Assembly: GCF_013359865.1 (NCBI RefSeq)
Contig: NZ_JABMCE010000050.1
Location: forward strand, 1-52,780
Length of the DNA: 52,780 bases
Direction: 5' to 3'
Source of the DNA: Curtobacterium pusillum
GTDB taxonomy: Bacteria > Actinomycetota > Actinomycetes > Actinomycetales > Microbacteriaceae
Part shown: positions 1 through 7,945 of the stretch, piece by piece
How the letters are laid out: each line of letters begins with the position of its first letter
How positions within the stretch are numbered: position 1 is the first letter of the stretch
The notes under the pieces: generated by a model
The model's database searches: none
What the model was told of the DNA's origin: nothing
What the model saw: only the letters and a program-made list of their open reading frames with translations
Position numbers and translations under genes: made by a program

Positions 1-402
1 CACCGCGCCCGGGACCACCGCGGAGGTCGCCGGCGTCGGATCGGCGGTCGTCGCGGGCGCGGTCGTCGCGGGGGCGGTCGTGGTCGGCGTGCCGGTGGTC
101 GTACCGTCGGCCGATGACCGGTCGGCCGGAGCACCGCCGGCATGGCCACGGCCCGCACGGTCACCGCCGGCGCGGTCCCGGACCGGACGGTCAGCGGGCG
201 AGTGGTTCCCCGCGCGGCCCGTTCGGTCGCGCGTCGAGTGCTCGGCGGCGCGGTCGGCGGTCGCGGGGGTGCGGCGGCCGGTGTCCTCCCCGACGGCGGC
301 CAGGGCGGCGCCGAAGGAGTCCGCGGAGCCGGGTCCGTCCGAGGTGCCCGCGGCCCTCGTCTGCGCGGAGGGCAGGGTCTGCGTCGTGATCGTCATGGTC
401 AT
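1..402 (-). CDS. fliK: FliK-like hook-length control protein, N-terminal part (runs off window)
   Basis: An open frame reads leftward from an ATG at 402 to the window edge with no stop, giving the first 134 residues. The ATG overlaps the stop of the upstream NlpC/P60 gene (ATGA at 399-402), and a GGGAG ribosome site lies six bases upstream. The visible part is low-complexity, rich in Ala, Thr, Pro, Asp and Arg, with a Thr/Ala/Pro repeat (TTTAPATTAPATT) near the cut edge. FliK N-termini are typically disordered like this; the conserved FliK C-terminal domain would lie outside the window. FliK acts as the molecular ruler that switches the export gate from hook to filament substrates. The assignment rests mainly on operon position after fliJ, so another flagellar protein is possible. 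Confidence 0.6.
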   Translation of the reverse strand, partial: MTMTITTQTLPSAQTRAAGTSDGPGSADSFGAALAAVGEDTGRRTPATADRAAEHSTRDRTGRAGNHSPADRPVRDRAGGDRAGRGHAGGAPADRSSADGTTTGTPTTTAPATTAPATTADPTPATSAVVPGAV

Positions 403-1109
403 GCCGCGCTCCCGGAGTTCATCAGCGACAGCAGCGCCGCGGTCTGCAGGTCCGTCGCACTCGACGCCGCAGCGGCCGCCGTCGTCGCCGTGGTCGCGGT
501 GGCCTGCGCCGGGACGATGCGCCGGATCGTGGCGATGTCCGAGTCCTTGTACCAGTTGTCGACGATCCGGACGTCCTTGCCCGGCCTCGGCGCGTGCAGC
601 ACCTTGCCGTCCCCGACGTAGATCACGACGTGTCCCTCGCCCTTGGGGATGATGAGGTCCCCGGGCTGGGCGTCCTTGAGCGATCCGACCTCGACGCCCA
701 TCTTCGCCTGGTCCGGCACGACCCGGGGCATGGTCACCCCGAGGTCCTTGAAGACGGTCTGCACGAGGCCCGAGCAGTCCATGCCCGCCGTCGTCGTGCC
801 GCCGAACACGTAGGGCACGCCGAGGTACTTCTTCGCATCCGCGACCACGTCGGCGCCGGTGGCACCGCTCCCGGTGGCGATGGTCCCCGCACCGGCGTCG
901 ACCGACGTCGCGGTGGGGACGCCCGAGGCCGCGGTCGACGCGGTGCCCGTGGCCGTGCCGGTCGCGGACGCGAGGGCGTCGGCGAAGGCGCTCGACGTGT
1001 CGCTCGACGACGTCGAAGCGGTCGCCGTCGTGGCGGTCGTCCCGCTGCGCAGGGCATCGATCTGGGTGCGGATCTCGGAGATCCGGGAGAGCACGGCGTC
1101 CACGCTCAT
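399..1109 (-). CDS. NlpC/P60 cell-wall hydrolase within the flagellar operon
   Basis: 236 aa starting at the ATG at 1109, which overlaps the fliJ stop (ATGA). The longer upstream reading is Arg/Pro-rich and runs inside fliJ, so it was not used. Residues about 1-90 are a Ser/Thr/Ala-rich linker after a short helix (VDAVLSRISEIRTQIDAL). The NlpC/P60 catalytic domain follows: the nucleophile is Cys in GMDCSGLV, the catalytic His is in EGHVVIYVG, and a third polar residue is His in VLHAPRPG. The family are papain-like endopeptidases that cut peptide stems of peptidoglycan. Placed between fliJ and fliK, it probably opens the wall for the rod, the role FlgJ plays in Gram-negatives. No signal peptide is visible, so export through the flagellar apparatus is a reasonable inference. 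Confidence 0.85.
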   Translation of the reverse strand: MSVDAVLSRISEIRTQIDALRSGTTATTATASTSSSDTSSAFADALASATGTATGTASTAASGVPTATSVDAGAGTIATGSGATGADVVADAKKYLGVPYVFGGTTTAGMDCSGLVQTVFKDLGVTMPRVVPDQAKMGVEVGSLKDAQPGDLIIPKGEGHVVIYVGDGKVLHAPRPGKDVRIVDNWYKDSDIATIRRIVPAQATATTATTAAAAASSATDLQTAALLSLMNSGSAA

Positions 1110-1537
1110 CGGGCACCACCTTCCGCGCGGCTCCGTGCCGCGATCTCGTCGAGGGCGTTCTGTTCGGTGCGGAGCTCCTCGGCGACCTGCTGCTCCTCGT
1201 GCTGGTCCTCGAGCTTCTCGAGCCCCAGGGCCGACCGTCGGGCGCCGTTGTACTCGTCCTGCGCGCGGTCGGCGTCGGCACGGCGGCTGCGGACCACGGC
1301 GTCGAGCTCCTCGAGCATCCCGCGGGTCGCGGCGCGTGCTGCGGCGACCGCGCTGAGCGTCGCAGCGTCCTGGATCGGCTGGGACCCTTCGGCGTCCGCC
1401 AGGGTCCGGCGAGCGGCGATCCGGGCGTCCGCGGCGTCGCGCACGCGCTCGTTCGCGGCGGCGAGGGCCGCTGCGGCGCGGTCCTGTTCGGCGTGCCGCA
1501 GGCGGAGGAGTCCGGCGAGCGGGAAGCGGCGGGCCAT
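1106..1537 (-). CDS. fliJ: Flagellar export chaperone FliJ
   Basis: 143 aa, starting at the ATG at 1537 that shares one base with the fliI stop (TGATG). The sequence opens MARRFPLAGLLRLRHAEQDRA, and the rest is a long charged, Ala-rich helix with heptad character, as in FliJ, a two-helix coiled coil resembling the gamma subunit of F1-ATPase. FliJ sits in the FliI hexamer and couples the export ATPase to the FlhA gate. The sequence is poorly conserved across phyla, so the name relies on coiled-coil character, length and position between fliI and fliK. It overlaps both neighbours, suggesting translational coupling. Confidence 0.8.
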   Translation of the reverse strand: MARRFPLAGLLRLRHAEQDRAAAALAAANERVRDAADARIAARRTLADAEGSQPIQDAATLSAVAAARAATRGMLEELDAVVRSRRADADRAQDEYNGARRSALGLEKLEDQHEEQQVAEELRTEQNALDEIAARSRAEGGAR

Positions 1538-2868
1538 CAGGCAGCACCTCCGAGCATCTGGACGAGACCGTCGAGCGCACGCCACGACGACGCCGCGGTC
1601 GTGCGCTCGTCCATGCCCTGCCGGAGGAACGCGTCGATCGCGTCCTGGTGGTCGACGGCGGCGTCCACGAGCGGGTTCGTCCCGCGCTGGTACGCCCCGA
1701 CGTCGAGCAGGTCCTGCGCCGCCTTCCGGGCGGCCATGACCTTCCGCAGGGTCGTCGCGGCGGCGCGCTGCCCCGGGGTCGTCACCTTCGACGCCACGCG
1801 GGACACCGAGCCGAGGGCGTCCACGGACGGGAAGTGCCCGGTGACCGCGAGCTTCCGGTCGAGCACGACGTGGCCGTCGAGGATGCTGCGGGCGGCGTCG
1901 GCGATGGGTTCGTTGTGGTCGTCCCCGTCGACGAGCACGGTGTAGAGCCCGGTGATGCTGCCAACCCGGTCGGTCCCGGCGCGTTCGAGCAGCCCGGCGA
2001 GCACCGAGAACGTCGAGGGCGGGTAGCCCCGGGTGGCCGGCGGCTCCCCCACCGACAGGCCGATCTCCCGCTGGGCCATGGCGACCCGTGTGAGCGAGTC
2101 CATCATGAGGACGACGTCCTGCCCGGCGTCGCGGAACGACTCGGCGATCCGGGTCGCGACGAACGCTGCGCGCAGACGCATGAGCGCGGGCTCGTCCGAT
2201 GTCGACACGACGACGATCGAGCGCGCGAGGCCATCGGCTCCGAGGTCGTCCTCGAGGAACTCGCGCACCTCACGCCCGCGCTCCCCGACGAGGGCGATCA
2301 CGTTGACGGCGGCGTCGCTCCCCCTGGCGATCATCGACAGCAGCGAGGACTTGCCCACGCCGGAGCCCGCGAACAGGCCCATGCGCTGCCCCCGGCCGAC
2401 GGTCGTGAGGGTGTCGAGCACACGGACCCCGAGCTGCATCGGCGTGTCGATGCGCGTGCGCGCCATGGCGTTCGGCGTCTCGTGGTCGAGCGGCACCCGG
2501 GCATCGCTGTCGAGCGGTCCGCGGTCGTCGATCGGCCGCCCGAGCCCGTCGAGCACCCGCCCGAACAGTCCGGCGCCGGTCGGCACGAGCACGGGACGAC
2601 CGGTCGGGCGCGCCGGTGTTCCCGCGGTGACCCCGGTCAGTCGGCCGAGCGGCATGCACCGGACGCCGGCGACGTCGGTGGCGACGACCTCGACGAGGGT
2701 CTGCGGCCCGCCCTCGGCGCCGACGGTGACGACCTCGCCGACGCGGGCGTCGAGCCCGGCGATCGTGAGGCCGAGTCCGACGGCGCTCGTGACGACCCCG
2801 ACGCGCTGCGGTGCGGCCTGCCGGAGCGCGTCGTCGAGGCCGCGCGGTCGGAGCAGGGCGGCGGTCAC
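1537..2868 (-). CDS. fliI: Flagellum-specific export ATPase FliI
   Basis: 443 aa, typical FliI length. The Walker A loop is FAGSGVGKSSLL near residues 165-175; the Walker B strand is DVVLMMDSLTRVAMAQREI. The diagnostic type III/flagellar ATPase stretch GYPPSTFSVLAGLLERAG follows, separating it from F1 beta subunits. The N-terminal beta-barrel region (RVGVVTSAVGLGLTIAGL) is present. The ATG at 2868 overlaps the fliH stop by four bases. FliI forms a hexamer at the cytoplasmic face of the export apparatus, hydrolysing ATP to unload chaperoned substrates, and is held by FliH. All catalytic motifs look intact. Confidence 0.97.
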   Translation of the reverse strand: MTAALLRPRGLDDALRQAAPQRVGVVTSAVGLGLTIAGLDARVGEVVTVGAEGGPQTLVEVVATDVAGVRCMPLGRLTGVTAGTPARPTGRPVLVPTGAGLFGRVLDGLGRPIDDRGPLDSDARVPLDHETPNAMARTRIDTPMQLGVRVLDTLTTVGRGQRMGLFAGSGVGKSSLLSMIARGSDAAVNVIALVGERGREVREFLEDDLGADGLARSIVVVSTSDEPALMRLRAAFVATRIAESFRDAGQDVVLMMDSLTRVAMAQREIGLSVGEPPATRGYPPSTFSVLAGLLERAGTDRVGSITGLYTVLVDGDDHNEPIADAARSILDGHVVLDRKLAVTGHFPSVDALGSVSRVASKVTTPGQRAAATTLRKVMAARKAAQDLLDVGAYQRGTNPLVDAAVDHQDAIDAFLRQGMDERTTAASSWRALDGLVQMLGGAA

Positions 2869-3524
2869 GAGGCGACCTCCAGCGCGGTGCGGGCACGGTC
2901 GAGTGCGGTGGCGATCCGGGCGTCCAGCAGGCCGTCCGGCAGGTCGACGACGGCGTCGCCGTCGCGCAGCGCCGGGTCGGCGACGACCGGTACGGACAGC
3001 TCGAGGTCGGCGACCCGCGCGGCGTCGGCGACGCTCAGCCGGATCGCGACGGCGACCGTGCGGTCGATGGACGCGAGTGCGCGCATCACGGTGGCCTCCG
3101 CGCCGGACGGACGCCGCGCCTCCCGACCGTCCGCCGCGGCGTCCACCGGACCGGAAGCCGACGGGTCGGACCGCCTGGAGGCGCGGATCACGTACCCGAC
3201 GATCGCCTCGGCCAGGTCGACGGCGGCGGCCGCGACGGACTGCTCGGCCGTTTCCAAGACCGGCGTCACCTGCGACAGGAGGGCGTTCGTGGCGGCGTCG
3301 AGCACCGCGATGCGGCGCGCCGTGTCGGCCTGCATCGAGGCGACCCGGGCGGCGGACTCGGCCTCGAGCCGGACTCGGAGCGCGTCGGTCTCGGCCTGCG
3401 CCTGCCGGAGGCCGGCGGCGTACCCGGCGGCGTGACCGCGGACGTCGGCGCCGGCGGTGCGCTCGCGTCCGGACGCGTCCCCGATCACCGGGAACGCGAC
3501 GCGCTGGACGACGGTGTCAGTCAA
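2865..3524 (-). CDS. fliH: Flagellar assembly protein FliH
   Basis: 219 aa. The middle (about residues 30-100) is an extended Ala/Glu/Arg helix (GHAAGYAAGLRQAQAETDA) and the C-terminal third is a compact domain ending in LDRARTALEVAS, as in FliH and V/A-ATPase E subunits. An inserted Asp/Gly/Pro-rich loop near residues 118-140 looks lineage-specific. FliH dimers tether and restrain FliI and dock it on the C-ring. The start at 3524 overlaps the fliG end by eight bases and the stop overlaps fliI, so the three are probably translationally coupled. Sequence identity in the family is low; position supports the name. Confidence 0.88.
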   Translation of the reverse strand: MTDTVVQRVAFPVIGDASGRERTAGADVRGHAAGYAAGLRQAQAETDALRVRLEAESAARVASMQADTARRIAVLDAATNALLSQVTPVLETAEQSVAAAAVDLAEAIVGYVIRASRRSDPSASGPVDAAADGREARRPSGAEATVMRALASIDRTVAVAIRLSVADAARVADLELSVPVVADPALRDGDAVVDLPDGLLDARIATALDRARTALEVAS

Positions 3525-4590
3525 CGAGCTCGTCCTCCTCGGCGCGGTGCACGGTGATGACGCCCTGCGCCTCCAGCTCGCGCACGGAGCGGACGACCTC
3601 GGCGCGGGCCTCCTCGACGAGGGACACGCGGACCGGGCCCATGGCCTGCAGCTCGTCGTCGAGGAGCTCGCGGTTGCGCTCCGAGACGTTCGCGCGGATC
3701 GTCTCGATGACCGGCGCTGCCGCGCCCTTCATGGCGGTCGCGAGGAGCTTCGAGTCGACGCCGCGGAGCACCTGCTGGATGTCGCGCGACTCGAGCTTCA
3801 CGATGTCCGCGAACGTGAGCATGCGGGAGCGGATGTCCTCGGCGAGCTCGGGGTCGCGCGCCTCGAGGCCCTCGAGCACGGCCTTCTCGGTGGCGACGTC
3901 CGAGCGGTTGATGATCTCGACGAGGGGCTGGATGCCCCCGACGACCTCGACGCTCTCGCGCGGGGACACGACGGCGCCGGCGCGCTGCCGGAGCACCCCC
4001 GCGACGATCGCGACGGCCTCCGGGGTGGCGGAGCCCATCGTGGCGAACGCCTGCGCGACGTCGGTGCGGGCGCGCTCGTCCACCCCGGCGAGCACGGCGC
4101 TGGCCTGCGCGGGCTTGAGGTGCGCGAGCACGAGGGCGATGGTCTGCGGCAGCTCCCCCTCGAGCAGCGTGACGACCTGGCCGGGCTCGGCGTCGTCGAG
4201 GAAGTCGAACGACTGGCCGGCCAGGTTGGACGCGAGGCGGTCCATCACCCCGGCGGCCCGCTCGGCGCCGAACGACGCCTCGAGCAGCCCGAGCGCGGTC
4301 TCCTTGCCGCCGCGCTTCTGCATGCGGCCGCTCAGGGTCATCCGGTGGAACTCCGTCAGCGTGCGGTCGACGACGGTGTCCTCGACGCGGCGCATCCGGA
4401 CGATCTCGGCGGAGATCTCCTCCGCCTCGATCTCGGTGAACTGCTTCATCACCTCGGCGGCACGGTCGGTCTCCATCTGCATGAGGATGAGCGCGACCTT
4501 CTGGGCGCCGGTCAGGGCACGGTCCGTGCTCCCGCCTGCGCCGCCGCCGATGCCGCCGACGCCGCCGACGCTCGGTGTGAGGCCGCTCAC
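3517..4590 (-). CDS. fliG: Flagellar motor switch protein FliG
   Basis: 357 aa. After a Gly-rich leader of about 20 residues comes the FliG N domain (LTGAQKVALILMQME). The middle-domain signature is ELPQTIALVLAHL, a variant of the usual EHPQTIA. The C-terminal torque region contains DSKLLATAMKG and the charged helix SERNRELLDDELQAMGPVR, with acidic and basic residues where MotA contacts are made. FliG forms the top of the cytoplasmic C-ring, binds FliF through its N domain and transmits stator force. The start overlaps the end of fliF (ATGA at 4587-4590). The Gly-rich N-terminal extension is longer than in E. coli but does not interrupt the fold. Confidence 0.97.
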   Translation of the reverse strand: MSGLTPSVGGVGGIGGGAGGSTDRALTGAQKVALILMQMETDRAAEVMKQFTEIEAEEISAEIVRMRRVEDTVVDRTLTEFHRMTLSGRMQKRGGKETALGLLEASFGAERAAGVMDRLASNLAGQSFDFLDDAEPGQVVTLLEGELPQTIALVLAHLKPAQASAVLAGVDERARTDVAQAFATMGSATPEAVAIVAGVLRQRAGAVVSPRESVEVVGGIQPLVEIINRSDVATEKAVLEGLEARDPELAEDIRSRMLTFADIVKLESRDIQQVLRGVDSKLLATAMKGAAAPVIETIRANVSERNRELLDDELQAMGPVRVSLVEEARAEVVRSVRELEAQGVITVHRAEEDELVD

Positions 4591-6257
4591 ACCGGTGCCC
4601 GGTCGTCGAGGAGCCCACGGAGGAGCTCCGCGGTGCGCTTCGGGTCACGCTCCGCCAGGGCGGAGATGTCCTGCCGCCGACGCTCGGCCGTGACCTCCTC
4701 GGTGGTGAGGACCTCGGTCGGGGCGTCGTCGTGCGGGATCGTCGGGAGTGCCACGGTCGGGGCGTCTCCGGCCTGCAGGGGGCTCCGGTCGGCGGCGCCG
4801 TCGACGGCGAGCGGCAGCTGGAACGTCTCGCCGGAGAAGGCGTCGAACTCGCCGAGGTCGACGGCCTCGCGCTCCTGCTTCCGGCTCCGGCGGGCGACGA
4901 AGACCATGATCGCGATGAGCGCGAGCAGGCTGCCGACGACGATGCCCGCGGTGCGGATCGCCGACCACAGCGACTCCTGCTGGTCGGCCTTCTGCTGCGC
5001 CTCGAGCGCCTTCGTGGCCTTGTCCGCGGCGCTGGTGTCGAAGTCCATCATCGCGACGGCGACCTTGTCGCCGCGGGCCGTGTCGACGCCCGCCGCCCGC
5101 GACACCAGGTCGTTGATGCTCTGCAGGTTGGCGTTCTTGACGGTGTCGGCCTTGGCGTTGAGGGCGACCGAGACCGACTGGTTCTGCAGCGAGCCGGCGG
5201 GGATCTGCGTCGTCTCGGTGGTGTGGTCGACGGCGTTGTTCTTCGTCGCCGACTCGTTCGTGTACCCGTCGTCGCCCGTGCCGGTCGTCGCCGTGCCGTT
5301 CGGGACGGCGATGTTGTCCGGACCGAGGACGCCCGTGGCGCCGCTCGACGCGCCGGACCCGGAGCCGTACTGCTCCGTCGTGCTCGACTCGTTGAGCGCC
5401 ACCGGACCGGTCGTCGGGGTCGTGTACGACTCGGACGTCCGCGTGCCGGTGTTCTGGTTCATCGTCGCGGAGACCACCACGGTCGCGTTGCCCGCGCCGA
5501 GCGTCGTGTCGAGCAGGTCCTGGATCTTCTTGCTCGTCGCCGCGTCGTAGTCGGCCGCCTGGTCCGCGCCGCCGCCGGTCGCACCGGTGCCCACTGCGGA
5601 GAGGGTCTGGCCCTTCGAGTCGACGACCGAGACGTCGGTGGGCTGCATGCCCTCGACGGCTGCGCTCGTGAGGTGCACGATCGCCTGGACCTGGTCGGTG
5701 CTGAGCTCGGCGCCGTTCTTCGTCGCGATGAACACCGAGGCGGTGGGGTCCTTCTCCTCGGAGACGAACACGGTCTTCTCCGGGATCGCGAGCTGCACGG
5801 TGGCGGTCTGCACGCCGTCCATCGCGCCGATGGTCTTCGCGAGCTCGCCCTCCATCGCCCGCTTGTACGTCACGTCCTGCTGGAACTCGGAACTCGTCAC
5901 GCCCATCTTGTCGAGCAGCGAGTACCCGCCCTCGTTCGACGACGGCAGACCGTTCGACGCCGCCTTGAGCCGCTCGGAGTACACCGACCCCTGCGGCACG
6001 AGGATCGTCGCGCCGCCGTCGGTCAGCTGGTACGGCACGCCGTCGGTCTGCAACTGGTCGGTCACGCTCGCCGCGTCGGCCGCGGCCAGTCCGGTGAAGA
6101 GCGGCGAGTACGACGCCTTGCCGAGCCAGCTCGCGAGCGCGATGCCGCCAAGCACGAGGGCCGCGACGACGAGGATGGCGATGGTGCGCTGCGCGGCGGA
6201 GAACCCGCGCACGTACGCGCCGAGCCGGGCGAACACGTTCTTCAGGGCGACCGGCAT
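4587..6257 (-). CDS. fliF: Flagellar M-ring protein FliF
   Basis: 556 aa, starting at the ATG at 6257 that overlaps the fliE stop (TGATG). An upstream extension of the frame runs antisense to nothing conserved and was dropped. The first membrane helix is at residues about 22-45 (IAILVVAALVLGGIALASWLG), followed by the YscJ/FliF ring-building motifs (YSPLFTGLAAADAASV, VPYQLTDGGATILVP). A long Ser/Thr/Gly-rich loop follows at about 300-370. A second membrane helix lies near residues 450-472 (AGIVVGSLLALIAIMVFVA). The C-terminal tail carries the FliG-binding segment (RDPKRTAELLRGLLDD). FliF forms the MS-ring, the platform for rod, export gate and C-ring. Confidence 0.97.
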   Translation of the reverse strand: MPVALKNVFARLGAYVRGFSAAQRTIAILVVAALVLGGIALASWLGKASYSPLFTGLAAADAASVTDQLQTDGVPYQLTDGGATILVPQGSVYSERLKAASNGLPSSNEGGYSLLDKMGVTSSEFQQDVTYKRAMEGELAKTIGAMDGVQTATVQLAIPEKTVFVSEEKDPTASVFIATKNGAELSTDQVQAIVHLTSAAVEGMQPTDVSVVDSKGQTLSAVGTGATGGGADQAADYDAATSKKIQDLLDTTLGAGNATVVVSATMNQNTGTRTSESYTTPTTGPVALNESSTTEQYGSGSGASSGATGVLGPDNIAVPNGTATTGTGDDGYTNESATKNNAVDHTTETTQIPAGSLQNQSVSVALNAKADTVKNANLQSINDLVSRAAGVDTARGDKVAVAMMDFDTSAADKATKALEAQQKADQQESLWSAIRTAGIVVGSLLALIAIMVFVARRSRKQEREAVDLGEFDAFSGETFQLPLAVDGAADRSPLQAGDAPTVALPTIPHDDAPTEVLTTEEVTAERRRQDISALAERDPKRTAELLRGLLDDRAPV

Positions 6258-6598
6258 CAGGCCTGCATCCTCATGATCTCGTTGAACGCGTCCACACCCT
6301 TGTTGCGGACGGCGGAGACGAGCTCGAGCGTGACCTGCGCGCGGGTGGCGGCGATGGTCGCGTCGTGGATGTCGTCGAGGTTGCCGGTGACGGCCTTGAG
6401 CGCGAGGGTCTTCGAGTCGCTCTGCAACTGCTGGAGGCCGTCGACGGCGTTGCCGAGCGACGCGGCGAAGCCGGAACCGTCGGTGCTCGTCGCCCCGACC
6501 GCACCGGTGGTCGTGCTGTCGCTGGACGTCCCGGTCGCGCTCGTCAGCGCGTTCGTCATCGCGTTGGTGGTCACACCGTTCACGGCGTCGATGGGCAT
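6257..6598 (-). CDS. fliE: Flagellar hook-basal body complex protein FliE
   Basis: 113 aa, the usual size. The first half is Ser/Thr/Ala-rich and probably flexible. The second half is the conserved FliE helix pair: FAASLGNAVDGLQQLQ, then DDIHDATIAATRAQVTLELVSAVRNKGVDAFNEIMRM, ending at the characteristic Met-rich tip. FliE is the adaptor between the MS-ring and the proximal rod. It overlaps fliF downstream by one base and the flgC stop upstream by one base, giving a tightly coupled flgC-fliE-fliF unit. Confidence 0.95.
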   Translation of the reverse strand: MPIDAVNGVTTNAMTNALTSATGTSSDSTTTGAVGATSTDGSGFAASLGNAVDGLQQLQSDSKTLALKAVTGNLDDIHDATIAATRAQVTLELVSAVRNKGVDAFNEIMRMQA

Positions 6599-6993
6599 CA
6601 GTTCTTCCCGATCTGCAGTGCCGCCTCGTAGGCGGTCTTCGCGCGGTCCACCACGGCGGCGTTCGCCTGGTAGCCCCGCTGGGCCATGATGAGGTCCGCC
6701 ATCTGCGTGCCGAGGTCGATGTCGGGCATGCGGACGTAGCCCTCCTCGTTCGCGAGCGGGTTGTCCGGGTCATAGGTCACGCGGCCGGCGGCGCTGCCGA
6801 ACGACGCGCCCTTCACGTAGGCGCCGGACACGGCGGCGCCCTCCTGGACCTCGACGTACCGGGCCTGGAACGCGGTGTCGTCCATCGACTTCGCCGTGTT
6901 GACGTTGGCGATGTTGTCCGAGACCGCGTCGAGCCACTTGCGGTGCACGGTCATGCCGGTGCTCGCGATGCCGATCGCGTCGAAGGTGGTCAC
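6598..6993 (-). CDS. flgC: Flagellar basal-body rod protein FlgC
   Basis: 131 aa. The N-terminus is a classic axial-protein motif (FDAIGIASTGMTVHRKW, then VSDNIANVNTA), and the C-terminus carries the second half of the coiled coil (ADLIMAQRGYQANAAVVDRAKTAYEAAL). FlgC is one of the proximal rod subunits and is exported through the flagellar gate without a cleaved signal. The ATG at 6993 overlaps the flgB stop by four bases. Length and motifs match the family closely. Confidence 0.96.
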   Translation of the reverse strand: MTTFDAIGIASTGMTVHRKWLDAVSDNIANVNTAKSMDDTAFQARYVEVQEGAAVSGAYVKGASFGSAAGRVTYDPDNPLANEEGYVRMPDIDLGTQMADLIMAQRGYQANAAVVDRAKTAYEAALQIGKN

Positions 6994-7340
6994 GAGGTGG
7001 TCCGCATCGCCGCACGGACGCTGGTGAGCTCTGAGTTCATCGCCTGGGTGGCGAACTGGTACCGGAGCACGGTGTCGACGTTGGAGAGCGTCTCCTCGTC
7101 GAGGTTGACGTTGTTGCCGTTCGTGTTCGTCGGCTCGAGGCTCCGCGCCACGGTCGGCGTGGTGCTGCCGTCGCCGTCGACGATCGCCGAAGCGAGGGCG
7201 TCCTCGAACTGGACCTTCTCGGCGTGGTAGTTCGGCGTGTTGATGTTCGCGATGTTGTTCGCGATCACCCGCTGGCGCATCGACAGGCCGTCGAGCGCGC
7301 TCTGCAGCGCCGCCGACGTCACGGAATCGAACACGGTCAT
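6990..7340 (-). CDS. flgB: Flagellar basal-body rod protein FlgB
   Basis: 116 aa, the first gene of the minus-strand basal-body operon. The rod motif is ALDGLSMRQRVIANNIANINTPNY at residues about 15-38, and a short C-terminal helix (RYQFATQAMNSELTSVRAAMR) completes the axial fold. The ATG at 7340 has a purine run (GAGGGG) immediately upstream, closer than ideal but with no better in-frame alternative. A sigma28-like promoter lies about 90-115 bases upstream at 7429-7455, and a paired palindromic repeat lies beyond that. Confidence 0.95.
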   Translation of the reverse strand: MTVFDSVTSAALQSALDGLSMRQRVIANNIANINTPNYHAEKVQFEDALASAIVDGDGSTTPTVARSLEPTNTNGNNVNLDEETLSNVDTVLRYQFATQAMNSELTSVRAAMRTTS

Positions 7341-7428
7341 CCCCTCGCAGCGCGACGTCCCCTGACGTCGCGCGATGGCGGTGGCCGATCCGTGGCCGAA
7401 CTGGTGAGCGATCCGTGCTCAGGTGGGG

Positions 7429-7455
7429 CTGTCGGCCGGGTGGTGGGGGCCGTTA
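7429..7455 (-). promoter_or_regulatory. Sigma28 (FliA)-type promoter for the flgB operon
   Basis: Read on the minus strand the elements are TAAC, 15 bases, GCCGACAG. The sigma28 consensus is TAAA-N15-GCCGATAA, so spacing is exact and the -10 core GCCGA is intact. The fliC promoter at 11161-11187 has the same elements and spacing, with shared bases even inside the spacer. Transcription would begin near 7422, leaving a leader of about 80 bases before flgB. Confidence 0.7.
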
Positions 7456-7510
7456 GCGCTCGCCCCGAACGGGGGGCGGGGCGGGGGCGTCGTCGTCGTC
7501 GGGACTGTTC

Positions 7511-7641
7511 GCGCGCATGTTCCGACGTTGCACGAGTCGATCGACACGTGCGCTGTCGAACGATGCGCACGCACCCACTACGCGTGCATGTTCCGACACG
7601 GCACCCGTCGATCGACGCGCGCGATGTCGGCCGATGCACGC
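7511..7641. repeat. Paired palindromic repeat, copy 1 (two ~60-bp dyads)
   Basis: Two imperfect palindromes of about 60 bp, each centred on GTCGATCGAC (7536-7545 and 7607-7616), with centres 71 bp apart. Outer arms read GCGCATGTTCCGAC against GTCGAACGATGCGC in the first, and a close variant in the second. The same pair with the same 71-bp spacing occurs at 15668-15798. It lies in the 335-bp gap between the fliT-position gene and flgB, just upstream of the flgB promoter. Terminator, operator or mobile REP-like element are all possible. Confidence 0.75.
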
Positions 7642-7675
7642 GCACCGAACCGCCAGCTCCGGCCGGGCCCGCCCG

Positions 7676-7945
7676 TCAGGCCGACGCGTCGAGGTACACG
7701 GACCCGCGCGGCTCCCGGGTCGCCTCCACCGCACGGAGCGCGCCCAGGTGCTCGGCGGTCGTACGCCGGTCGGCCTCGAGCGTCGCGATGCGGTCGCGCT
7801 GCGCGGCGAGCAGCCTGGAGGCACGACCCACCAGGTCACGCGGGATCGGTCCCAGCCCGGTCGGCTCCGTCCACGCGGCGCCGGTCGCGCGGACAACGTC
7901 CTGTTCCAGGTCGGTCAGCACCGCCTCCCACGCGTCACGCGACAC
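7676..7945 (-). CDS. Small helical protein at the fliT position
   Basis: 89 aa from a GTG at 7945; a second in-frame GTG at 7954 is possible. The frame overlaps the end of fliS by about ten bases, so it is probably translated by coupling from fliS. A longer upstream reading is Arg/Pro/Ser-rich and runs through fliS in another frame, so it was discarded. The protein is mostly helical (WEAVLTDLEQDVVRAT, then RLLAAQRDRIATLEADRRTTAEHLGAL) with no membrane segment or signal. FliT, the chaperone of the FliD cap, is a small helical protein encoded just after fliS in many bacteria, so a FliT-like role is inferred from place and shape, not from a clear sequence match. Confidence 0.6.
   Translation of the reverse strand: MSRDAWEAVLTDLEQDVVRATGAAWTEPTGLGPIPRDLVGRASRLLAAQRDRIATLEADRRTTAEHLGALRAVEATREPRGSVYLDASA

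Noticed and set aside
6258..6773. Upstream extension of FliF to a 728-residue frame
   Set aside because: It runs through fliE and flgC in another phase; the ATG at 6257 overlaps the fliE stop and gives the normal FliF start.
7511..7641. CRISPR array
   Set aside because: Only two related palindromes per site, no constant direct repeat with unique spacers and no cas genes.
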